Shown piece after piece: positions 1 to 4,933 of a stretch of DNA of 10,727 nt. The stretch is taken from NCBI GenBank assembly GCA_013696945.1, contig JACCXQ010000255.1, positions 1-10,727 on the forward strand. The letters are read 5' to 3'. The DNA comes from Chloroflexota bacterium (GTDB lineage Bacteria; Chloroflexota; Limnocylindria; Limnocylindrales; CSP1-4). The notes under the pieces were generated by a model. It was not told the origin of the DNA. It ran no database searches and worked only from the letters and a program-made list of their open reading frames with translations. Numbering within the stretch: the first letter of the stretch is position 1; every line of letters starts with the position of its first letter. A program made the translations under genes and the position numbers.

Positions 1-269
1 TCATCGCTTCTGTGACCCGGCCGTTCTGCGCCACCTGCACGCGCGCTCGGCTGACCGCCGAGGGACAGCTGTACACATGTCTCTTCGGGATCACCGGCCA
101 CGACCTGCGAGCCCCGCTGCGGGCGGGTGCGACGGATGCCCAGATGGCCGAACGCCTCGACACGATCTGGTCGATGCGGGCCGATCGCTACTCGGAGCTT
201 CGCACTCTCGCGACGCGCGGATCGTCGCGTGAGCTGCCGCGCGTGGAGATGTCGCACATCGGGGGCTGA
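1..269 (+). CDS. moaA: GTP 3',8-cyclase MoaA, C-terminal fragment (5' end outside window)
   Basis: This is the last 88 or so codons of MoaA, the radical-SAM enzyme that turns GTP into 3',8-cyclo-GTP in the first step of molybdopterin (Moco) synthesis in the cytoplasm. The reading frame is open from base 3, before any start codon, and begins with SVTRPFC, so the gene enters from the left. The visible part carries the second [4Fe-4S] cluster motif, C-x2-C-x13-C (FCATC ... TCLF), which binds the GTP substrate side, with the family string RLTAEGQL between the cysteines. It ends in the family-typical SHIGG. The two C-terminal glycines are known to be needed for MoaA activity and are present, so the 3' end looks intact. 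The N-terminal radical-SAM CxxxCxxC motif lies outside the window. The family assignment is very secure; the partner moa genes cannot be seen. Confidence 0.95.
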   Translation, partial: IASVTRPFCATCTRARLTAEGQLYTCLFGITGHDLRAPLRAGATDAQMAERLDTIWSMRADRYSELRTLATRGSSRELPRVEMSHIGG

Positions 270-274
270 CGGCG

Positions 275-313
275 CCGGATGGGGTGCGATGCCGGCTGGT
301 CGCAACCCATCGG
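275..313 (+). terminator. Hairpin after moaA, possible terminator
   Basis: Five bases after the moaA stop codon the sequence can fold into a stem of about 13 pairs: TGCGA/TCGCA at the tip, then one G-A mismatch, then GATGGG/CCCATC and a CC/GG foot after a one-base bulge, with a 10-base loop. No T-run follows, only AAACG, so it would be a weak or factor-dependent terminator. It is placed as expected for the end of the moaA transcript. Confidence 0.35.
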
Positions 314-482
314 AAACGTCTCGCGGCCCGGTGGACGTCGCGACCACCCCTCGCAGGGTGCCAAGCTCGCCTCGAACCCCGACGCGGGGGGAACGGGCAC
401 TCCCCGAAGTCCACCCGCTCGTGGCGATCGCGACGGACGTCGTGTGCCCGCCAGGAGCGAACATCGAGGCGAATGAGCACCC

Positions 483-1166
483 ATGACGGGCGAAACCAGC
501 GAGTACACGGGCCGCGAGATCGTCGAGCTGGTCGAGGGCATCGACCTCTACACCGCCGATGGCGAGAAGGTCGGTCATATCGCCGAGGTCAGCACCGACT
601 CCATCGTGGTCGAGGAAGGTGACTTCTTCGATCGACCGATGTTCATCCCGCGCAGCGCGGTGCAGGAGACGGGCGACGACCGCTGGACGATCGAGGGTGA
701 CGTCCACCAGTTCGCGACCGAGCAGCGCACGGACGGGGGCGCCACGGACGCTGGCGCTTCGACGTACGCCGAAACCAACGGTGATACCCAGCGCATCCAG
801 GTCCACGAGGAGGAGCTCCAGGCGAGCAAGACAGCGCGTGAGGCCGGCGAAGTCGTGGTGACCAAGGATGTCGTCGAGGAGACGGAGACCGTCGAGGTCC
901 CCGTCATGCGCGAGGAGGTCCGCGTGGAGCGCCGTCCAGTGACCGACGGCGACGTGGCGGACGAAGGCGACGCCTTCACCGGTGACACCATCCGTGTGCC
1001 GGTGATGGAGGAGCAGGTCGAGGTCCGCAAGGTCCCGCGCGCCGTCGAGGAGATCGAGATCTCCAAGGTACGGACGCAGGACACCGAGCGCGTCGAGGAC
1101 ACCGTCCGCAAGGAACAGGTCGACATCGACGACTCGACCGATCGCGTTCCGGAGAACCGTTCCTGA
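483..1166 (+). CDS. PRC-barrel-like / DUF2382 (YsnF/AvaK-type) stress-response protein
   Basis: A 227-residue acidic, soluble protein with no signal peptide or membrane segment. Residues about 18-70 (DLYTADGEKVGHIAEV ... DRPMFIPRSAV ... DRWTI) look like a small beta-barrel of the PRC-barrel/DUF2171 kind. Residues about 104-217 form the DUF2382 domain: an ExxxxVxKxVVEETETVEVPVMREEVRVERRPV repeat, then RVPVMEEQVEVRKVPRAVEEIEISK and a final DTVRKEQVDID. DUF2382 proteins are usually general stress or desiccation-associated proteins of unknown biochemical function; this role is taken from the family. The linker at 80-103 is Gly/Thr/Asp-rich. The ATG at 483 is the only good start before the barrel; only a weak GAGGCG stands 12 bases upstream. 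The 213-base gap before it holds no TA dinucleotide, so no sigma-70-type -10 box is possible there. A hairpin follows the stop. Confidence 0.85.
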   Translation: MTGETSEYTGREIVELVEGIDLYTADGEKVGHIAEVSTDSIVVEEGDFFDRPMFIPRSAVQETGDDRWTIEGDVHQFATEQRTDGGATDAGASTYAETNGDTQRIQVHEEELQASKTAREAGEVVVTKDVVEETETVEVPVMREEVRVERRPVTDGDVADEGDAFTGDTIRVPVMEEQVEVRKVPRAVEEIEISKVRTQDTERVEDTVRKEQVDIDDSTDRVPENRS

Positions 1167-1194
1167 GCACTCCCTGATCCTGCCCTCGCCATCA

Positions 1195-1227
1195 AGGAGG
1201 ACGCGCCCACAGGGGACGCGTCCTCTT
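1195..1227 (+). terminator. Rho-independent-type terminator after the DUF2382 gene
   Basis: An 9-bp perfect stem GAGGACGCG/CGCGTCCTC, extendable by a G-T and an A-T pair, encloses an 11-base loop and is followed by TT. It begins 28 bases after the stop codon at 1166 and separates the stress gene from the next promoter. The T-tract is short, which is common in very GC-rich genomes. Confidence 0.6.
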
Positions 1228-1280
1228 CGTGTCCGCTCCGGAAAGCGCAAAAAGGGGGTTTCGGCGCGAGGCCGGAGCGC

Positions 1281-1286
1281 TATCCT
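1281..1286 (+). promoter_or_regulatory. Candidate -10 box (TATCCT) for the leader ORF / RDD gene
   Basis: TATCCT within GCGCTATCCTGTCCGGTG matches the TANNNT -10 pattern and nearly repeats the sequence before the response regulator (CTCTATCCTCCGGTG at 4181-4195). No convincing -35 hexamer stands 16-18 bases upstream. Transcription would begin at about 1292-1293, giving either a leader of about 113 bases for the RDD gene or a leaderless short ORF. Confidence 0.5.
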
Positions 1287-1291
1287 GTCCG

Positions 1292-1393
1292 GTGAACCGA
1301 GCGGCGCACGAGATGACGTCGCGCGGGCGTCCCACGGCCGGGGGATGGGCCGGTCGCAAGGGGCACCCCCGTCGGGTGTCGCTGGTCGGATAG
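1292..1393 (+). CDS. Possible 33-codon leaderless leader ORF upstream of the RDD gene
   Basis: A GTG five bases after the TATCCT box opens a 33-codon frame that begins MNRAAHEMTSRGRPTAGGWA and ends in VSLVG, followed by TAG at 1391-1393. The stop codon directly abuts the AGGAG ribosome-binding site of the RDD gene (1394-1398), an arrangement that could couple translation of the two frames. The peptide would be strongly basic, with six Arg and one Lys and no membrane segment, and resembles no family I know. Against it: GC-rich DNA gives short open frames by chance, TANNNT-plus-start pairs are not rare, and it may simply be untranslated leader. Confidence 0.3.
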   Translation: MNRAAHEMTSRGRPTAGGWAGRKGHPRRVSLVG

Positions 1394-1405
1394 AGGAGAG
1401 AGAGC

Positions 1406-2116
1406 ATGACGCAATCGGGTCAGCCCGGCGCACCACCGCCGCCCCCGCCCCCGGCACCGCCGCCGGCATCGCCCCCGCCCGCATCGCCCCCGCCCGCGGA
1501 CTGGCAGTCGACGCCCCAGCAGCCGTCCGCACCGCCGGCCGCAGGAAGCGGCATGCCCAGCTGGACGGGCAACCTGACCTCCCAGGCGCCCGTCGCCGGC
1601 CCGGCCGGGTTCTACTACGCCGACGTCCCGAACCGGACGATCGCATTCGTCATCGATGGGATCATCGTCGGCATCGCGGGTTTCGTGGTCGACCTGCTCG
1701 CGCGATCCGTCCTTGGCATCAACGTGTTCGGGGGCAGCTTCCACACGACGACGTCGCTCCTGGTGAGCTCGATCCTCACGGCGATCGTCTTCGGCGCCTA
1801 TTTCATCTACACGTGGGTGGCCATGCGGGCCACGCCCGGCATGCGGCTCCTTGGGATGCAGGTCGGCCACGAGACCGACGGCCGCACAATGACGTTCCAA
1901 CAGGCCGCATACAGATTCGCCATCATGTGGGGACCGTACCTCGTCTCGCTGCTCCTGCTGTTCGTCATCCCCGCGATCGGTCTCCTCACCTACCTGGTCG
2001 CACTCGGCTGGGGGATCCTGCTGCTCATCACCACGGCACAGAGCCCGACCAAGCAGGGCCTCCATGACAAGTACGCCCAGACCATGGTGGTGAAGGCGGC
2101 CCGTCAGGTCGGCTGA
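1406..2116 (+). CDS. RDD-family integral membrane protein with proline-rich N-terminus
   Basis: A 236-residue membrane protein. Residues 1-65 are a low-complexity head of Pro, Ala and Ser, including a run of seven prolines and ASPPP repeats, probably cytoplasmic. The RDD domain spans about 73-231. NRTIAFVIDG holds the family Arg (R77) and Asp (D84). Hydrophobic segments lie at about 79-99, 118-139 and a long 171-211 stretch likely to cross twice. TPGMRLLGMQV (143-153) and KQGLHDKYAQTMVV (216-229) are the conserved loop and tail of the family. RDD proteins are poorly understood; some have been linked to ion or proton exchange, but transport cannot be inferred here. The start is firm: AGGAG lies seven bases before the ATG. 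Hairpins follow the stop. Confidence 0.88.
   Translation: MTQSGQPGAPPPPPPPAPPPASPPPASPPPADWQSTPQQPSAPPAAGSGMPSWTGNLTSQAPVAGPAGFYYADVPNRTIAFVIDGIIVGIAGFVVDLLARSVLGINVFGGSFHTTTSLLVSSILTAIVFGAYFIYTWVAMRATPGMRLLGMQVGHETDGRTMTFQQAAYRFAIMWGPYLVSLLLLFVIPAIGLLTYLVALGWGILLLITTAQSPTKQGLHDKYAQTMVVKAARQVG
1466..1495 (+). repeat. Perfect 15-bp tandem repeat coding for ASPPP twice
   Basis: The unit GCATCGCCCCCGCCC occurs twice head to tail inside the RDD gene and encodes successive ASPPP units of the proline-rich head. Being a multiple of three bases, it can gain or lose copies by slippage without breaking the frame. Confidence 0.85.
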
Positions 2117-2143
2117 GTCAGCGCAACGACCGTCTCATAGCAC

Positions 2144-2196
2144 TCGACCCCGGTCGCTCGATCGGGGTCGAACCATGTCCGGGCCCGCACGCCCGG
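2144..2196 (+). terminator. Tandem hairpins after the RDD gene
   Basis: The first stem, TCGACCCCG/CGGGGTCGA (2144-2152 with 2163-2171), is nine perfect pairs and can extend inward by three more around a GCTC tip. Eight bases later a second stem, CCGGGC/GCCCGG (2179-2184 with 2191-2196), follows. Neither has a T-run. Their position, 27 bases after the RDD stop, makes a terminator the simplest reading. Confidence 0.5.
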
Positions 2197-2200
2197 AGCG

Positions 2201-2272
2201 GTGGGCCGTGGGCCGTAGCCGCGGGCCGTAGCCGCGGGCGGGTAGGCGCGGGCGGTAGGCGCGGGCGCGCCC
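2201..2272. repeat. GC-rich degenerate tandem repeat tract
   Basis: Units read GTGGGCCGTGGGCCGTAGCC, then GCGGGCCGTAGCC, then two GCGGG-GGTAGGC variants in succession. Period is about 12-13 bases, with the CCGTAGCCGCGGG and GGTAGGCGCGGGC versions each present about twice. It looks like slippage-expanded noncoding DNA. Confidence 0.6.
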
Positions 2273-2644
2273 ATAGCCCGAACTGCGTGCCTCTCGCATC
2301 GGACCAATGCTCATGACACGGTCACAAGAGTGAGACTGGCCACGTCCTACGCTGTCCACGGTCCCGGGTCGAAGGCTGCGTGAGCACGTGCCCTCGTCCT
2401 CGTCCCGGGCCTGGCGGCCCTTCGCCCATGGCGTGGACACTAGGCCGAGTGCGCACCTAACGAACTGGCCGAGTGACTGCGTGGTGCGCATCTGACCGCC
2501 GTGAGGGATGGGGAGGCCGGCAGCGACCGCCACGCGAGAATATGGCCGCATGAGGGGAGAATCGCTGCCGTTGACGATCATGGTGCGCGCGGATGGCCGG
2601 AGAACGCAGCGCCCCCGTGACGGCTGGGGCGGCCCCGTGACGAC

Positions 2645-2668
2645 GGGGCGCAGTGACGACGCCCGCAG
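2645..2668. repeat. 24-bp direct repeat, copy 1
   Basis: Identical to 2736-2759; the core is GCAGTGACGACGCCCGCAG. A related CCCCGTGACG string occurs twice just before it (about 2613-2622 and 2633-2642). Confidence 0.8.
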
Positions 2669-2710
2669 CCCAGCCGGGGGTGCGGAGGCCGGGGGCCAGA
2701 GGCGCAGGGC

Positions 2711-2731
2711 GCGGGGTGCGGGGTGCGGGGT
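2711..2731. repeat. Three tandem copies of GCGGGGT
   Basis: A perfect 7-bp unit repeated three times between the two copies of the 24-bp direct repeat. Confidence 0.8.
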
Positions 2732-2735
2732 GCCC

Positions 2736-2759
2736 GGGGCGCAGTGACGACGCCCGCAG
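2736..2759. repeat. 24-bp direct repeat, copy 2
   Basis: Identical to 2645-2668, with start points 91 bases apart. The identity ends sharply at the 3' side (CC versus GC after CGCAG), as after a local duplication. Confidence 0.8.
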
Positions 2760-2830
2760 GCGCTCCAGACGTGGCGGCAGATCGGCGAGGCGAAGGAGCC
2801 CGCACCCTCGAGAGGTCCTGGACACCTCGA

Positions 2831-2876
2831 AGGGTCCGGGGACAGCAAAACGCCCGGAGAAGCTGTCCTGGATCCT
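2831..2876 (+). other. Long hairpin in the intergenic region
   Basis: AGGGTCC pairs with GGATCCT (one G-T wobble) and GGACAGC pairs with GCTGTCC, giving about 14 pairs interrupted by a 2x1 internal loop, around a 15-base loop AAAACGCCCGGAGAA. A neighbouring stem (ACCCT/AGGGT and GAGGT/ACCTC, 2804-2835) uses bases 2831-2835 too, so the two cannot form together. No T-run follows. Whether it is transcribed is unknown. Confidence 0.4.
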
Positions 2877-3101
2877 CGGCAACCTTGATGTGATCGCGGC
2901 TTCCGAGGGTCCTGACCGGCCCCTCCGGGCAAGAACAAAGATACGTTCCCTCGTCATCGCGGTCAATCCGGTTTGTCCACGAGTTCGGGACTGGACCGGC
3001 GCTCTGTCCACCAAACCATCCCGATCGTGGACGAAATGTGGAGAACCGCCACGGGTCGTGCCGGCGTGTGTGCCTGGCCGCGGACGGAACGCGGCGTCGT
3101 G

Positions 3102-3107
3102 TACCGT
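3102..3107 (+). promoter_or_regulatory. Candidate -10 box (TACCGT) of the purine nucleoside phosphorylase gene
   Basis: TG-TACCGT fits TANNNT and stands seven bases before GTG 3115, the spacing expected when transcription starts at the start codon. No good -35 or ribosome-binding site is present, which supports a leaderless mRNA. Confidence 0.45.
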
Positions 3108-3114
3108 GCCCGCC

Positions 3115-3966
3115 GTGCCCGGACCACGCGGACCCTCCAGCCTCCGACCGCGCCTCGACGCGCTCGAAGCGGCGGTACGGCGACGGTCGGGCCTCGTACC
3201 GCGTGTCGGGCTGGTCCTCGGATCCGGTCTCGGCGAGATCGCCGAGGCCATCTCCGATCGCACGGTCATCCCGTTCGACGAGCTCCCCGGCTGGCCACCG
3301 CCGTCAGCTCCCGGTCACGCCGGCCGGCTGGTACTCGGGAGACTCGGCGACGTGCCCGTCGTGTGCCTCCAGGGCCGGCTGCACCTGTACGAGGGCCACG
3401 ATCCGCTGCTCGTCGTGCAGCCGGTGCTGCTCATGGGACGGCTGGGTGCCGGCGTCATCGTCCTGACCAACGCCGCAGGTGGGATCAACGAGCGTTTCGC
3501 GCCGGGAACGCTGATGGTCATCGCCGACCACCTGAACCTGACCGGCCACTCCCCGCTCATCGGCCCCAATGACGATCAGATCGGTGCGCGTTTCCCCGAC
3601 ATGGTCGGGGCGTGGGATCCGGCGCTCGGCGCCGCACTCCACCAGGCTGCGGAACATGAGAGCGTCCGGCTCGATGAGGGCGTCTATGCCGGCCTCACCG
3701 GGCCCGCGTACGAGACACCCGCCGAGGTCCGCATGCTCCGTACGTTGGGCGCCGATGCCGTCGGGATGTCGACGGTCCTGGAGGCGATCGCGGCCAGATG
3801 GGTCGGCCTCCGCGTCTGCGGCGTGTCCCTCGTCACGAACGCCGGAGCCGGCATCACAGGCGAGCCGCTCACCCACGAGGAGGTCCTCGCGGCGGCCAGC
3901 GAGGCAGGCCCTCGCCTTGCACTAGTCCTGCGTCGATTCGTCTCGCAGCTCGACACCCGCCACTGA
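3115..3966 (+). CDS. Purine nucleoside phosphorylase (trimeric, PNP/MTAP family)
   Basis: Cleaves purine (deoxy)nucleosides, typically inosine and guanosine, with phosphate to give the free base and (deoxy)ribose-1-phosphate in cytoplasmic purine salvage. With GTG 3115 as start the protein has 283 residues, normal for the class. Seen in order: VGLVLGSGLGEIAE with the GSGLG phosphate loop (36-40); PGHAGRLVLG; VVCLQGRLHLYEGHDP with the phosphate-binding Arg and His; VIVLTNAAGGIN; GPAYETPAEVRMLRTLGADAVGMSTVLEAIAAR, holding the base-binding Glu and ribose-side Met; and SLVTNAGAGI with the base-binding Asn. The usual GMSTVPE reads GMSTVLE here. The frame is open back to 2653, but residues before 3115 are unlike the family and no ribosome-binding site is seen. 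GTG 3106 is the alternative start. Asn rather than Asp in VTN fits a 6-oxopurine enzyme; punA or deoD naming is left open. Confidence 0.93.
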   Translation: MPGPRGPSSLRPRLDALEAAVRRRSGLVPRVGLVLGSGLGEIAEAISDRTVIPFDELPGWPPPSAPGHAGRLVLGRLGDVPVVCLQGRLHLYEGHDPLLVVQPVLLMGRLGAGVIVLTNAAGGINERFAPGTLMVIADHLNLTGHSPLIGPNDDQIGARFPDMVGAWDPALGAALHQAAEHESVRLDEGVYAGLTGPAYETPAEVRMLRTLGADAVGMSTVLEAIAARWVGLRVCGVSLVTNAGAGITGEPLTHEEVLAAASEAGPRLALVLRRFVSQLDTRH

Positions 3967-3982
3967 ACGTCGCGGCGGCCGC

Positions 3983-4035
3983 ATACCGCACGCTGACGAG
4001 CGGCGTCCCGCGGAGGGCTGCCACGGGCGGCTCCA
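3983..4035 (-). pseudogene. Frameshifted relic resembling the 3' end of the YjdF-like gene (7612-8220)
   Basis: Bases 3983-4024 match 7612-7653 with only scattered substitutions and a single one-base gap; the core CCGCGGAGGG and TTGACGAGCGGCG/CTGACGAGCGGCG strings are shared. Read on the - strand, this end codes W-S-R-P-W-Q-P-S-A, then a frameshift, then TPLVSVR. The intact gene has W-A-R-W-R-P-S-A-EAPLVNVR-stop. The stop TAG is TAT in the relic. Homology beyond 4035 is not visible to me. It sits between the phosphorylase stop and the response-regulator promoter. It could be a degraded duplicate or recombination scar; a chance match is less likely but not excluded by eye. Confidence 0.4.
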
Positions 4036-4121
4036 GGCGGCGGGTCCGGCGCACCACGCCGAGGTCGACCTGATCTCCAGAGCACCTCCGGGCCTCCGTG
4101 AACGCCTCATGACGGAGCGAT

Positions 4122-4140
4122 GAACCTTCCGGGAACGTTC
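4122..4140. promoter_or_regulatory. 19-bp dyad operator candidate upstream of the two-component system
   Basis: GAACCTTCCGGGAACGTTC is a dyad of the form GAACnTTCCnGGAAnGTTC: every position pairs except the fifth, the centre and the fifteenth. Its centre (4131) is 65 bases before the predicted transcription start at 4196, a position common for activator sites. A related copy lies at 6140-6158 (16 of 19 bases identical). The regulator that binds it is inferred, not known. Confidence 0.55.
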
Positions 4141-4183
4141 GCGTACCGGGCCCCCGCGGATGCGCAGTGCCATCGGTGCGCTC

Positions 4184-4189
4184 TATCCT
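4184..4189 (+). promoter_or_regulatory. -10 box (TATCCT) for a leaderless response-regulator transcript
   Basis: TATCCT ends six bases before ATG 4196, placing the transcription start on or next to the start codon. The -35 zone at about 4161-4166 (TGCGCA) is poor, which would fit dependence on an activator at the dyad upstream. Confidence 0.55.
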
Positions 4190-4195
4190 CCGGTG

Positions 4196-4933
4196 ATGGA
4201 GCGTCGCAACGGAGCACGAGTCACGAGTGGAGTGGGCGACCGACTCGGGATGTCGGGCCGCGTCCTGGTCGTCGATGACGAGCCGACCGTGCGCGAAGTC
4301 GTGGCCAGCTATCTGGAGCGGGACGGTCTTTCCGTCGATGTCGCGGCTGACGGCGCGGCCGCCCTCGAGGCCTTGAAGCGCCGGCCGGACCTGATCGTCC
4401 TCGACATCATGCTGCCGCAGGTCGGCGGGCTGGAGATCCTCCGCGAAGTGCGGCGCACGACCGAGATCCCCGTGATCCTCCTGACGGCACGCTCCGACGA
4501 GACCGACCGGGTCGTGGGTCTTGAGCTCGGCGCAGACGATTACGTGGTCAAACCATTCTCGCCGCGTGAGCTGGCCGCGCGTGTCCGCTCGGTCCTTCGT
4601 CGATCTCGGCCCCGTGCACCCGACACAGCTGGCCGAATGTCCTTCGATGGGCTCGTCGTCGACCAGAGCGCTCATGAGGTTTTCGTCGCCAACCGGCTCG
4701 TCGAACTGCGACCGCGGGAGTTCGACCTCCTCGCATTCCTGGCTGCCTCGCCGCGCCAGGTCTTCTCAAGGGCTCAGATCCTGGAGCGCGTCTGGGACTC
4801 ACCAGCTGAGTTCCAGGACCTCTCGACGATCACCGTCCACATCCGGCGTCTGCGCCACAAGATCGAGATCGACCCTATGCACCCTCGCTGGATCAGGACC
4901 GTATGGGGGGTCGGCTACCGGTTCGAGCCCTGA
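4196..4933 (+). CDS. OmpR/PhoB-family response regulator
   Basis: DNA-binding partner of the kinase encoded next. The receiver domain starts at VLVVDDEP: acidic pair D27/D28, phosphoacceptor D70 in VLDIMLP, T97 in ILLTARS and K119 in VVKPFSP, all intact. The winged-helix DNA-binding domain occupies about residues 150-245, with the family strings LRPREFDLLAFLAASPRQVFSRAQILERVW, DLSTITVHIRRLRHKIE and the closing WIRTVWGVGYRFEP. Start choice: ATG 4196 fits the leaderless promoter and gives 245 residues. ATG 4250 (MSGRVLVVDDEP) would give the more usual 227 residues but has only a distant GGAG 15 bases before it. The stop lies inside the kinase gene (overlap of 31 bases), so the two are made from one message. 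The signal is not predictable from this gene. Confidence 0.95.
   Translation: MERRNGARVTSGVGDRLGMSGRVLVVDDEPTVREVVASYLERDGLSVDVAADGAAALEALKRRPDLIVLDIMLPQVGGLEILREVRRTTEIPVILLTARSDETDRVVGLELGADDYVVKPFSPRELAARVRSVLRRSRPRAPDTAGRMSFDGLVVDQSAHEVFVANRLVELRPREFDLLAFLAASPRQVFSRAQILERVWDSPAEFQDLSTITVHIRRLRHKIEIDPMHPRWIRTVWGVGYRFEP

Larger units (their letters stand above)
2117..3114. other. 1 kb gene-poor, repeat-rich intergenic region
   Basis: No convincing protein gene lies here. Open frames up to 270 codons exist on both strands but consist of Arg, Pro, Gly and Ala-rich sequence with no domain or membrane pattern, as expected from very GC-rich noncoding DNA. The stretch holds terminator-like hairpins at its left end, a GCGGG-type tandem tract (2201-2272), a 24-bp direct repeat pair (2645-2668, 2736-2759) around a 7-bp tandem repeat (2711-2731), two overlapping hairpins (2804-2876), several TGTCCAC motifs (2973-3044) and the promoter of the next gene at its right end. 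Confidence 0.7.

Noticed and set aside
1293..1405. Riboswitch in the RDD leader
   Set aside because: I could not match it to any aptamer core I know; a short ORF explains the stretch at least as well.
1280..2065. 261-codon - strand frame opposite the RDD gene
   Set aside because: It mirrors the RDD coding sequence; Arg/Asp/Gly-rich translation with no family pattern, while the + strand has motifs, membrane segments and a ribosome-binding site.
2322..2442. TAGTGT-N7-ATG on the - strand opening a 35-codon frame
   Set aside because: Fits the leaderless pattern but such pairs arise by chance about ten times in this much GC-rich DNA; the peptide is Gly/Arg/Pro-rich and nothing else supports it.
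2644..2760. CRISPR-like array
   Set aside because: Only two copies of the 24-bp unit, with an internally repetitive spacer and no cas genes.
2971..3044. Replication origin
   Set aside because: DnaA-like motifs are imperfect, no AT-rich unwinding region is present and dnaA, dnaN or gyrB are not adjacent.
2653..3114. Upstream extension of the phosphorylase frame by 154 codons
   Set aside because: The added sequence is low-complexity Arg-rich and unlike the family; length, promoter box and domain start all favour GTG 3115.
2135..3269. Long - strand open frames (267 and 270 codons) across the intergenic region
   Set aside because: Composition is Arg/Pro/Ala/Gly-rich without domains, two frames overlap each other and the phosphorylase start, and the repeats there are read through in any frame. 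They are GC-driven open frames.
4133..4160. GGAAC inside the 4122 dyad as an ECF-sigma -35 box
   Set aside because: No CGTC or similar -10 follows at 16-18 bases, and the dyad symmetry plus the TATCCT box explain the site better.
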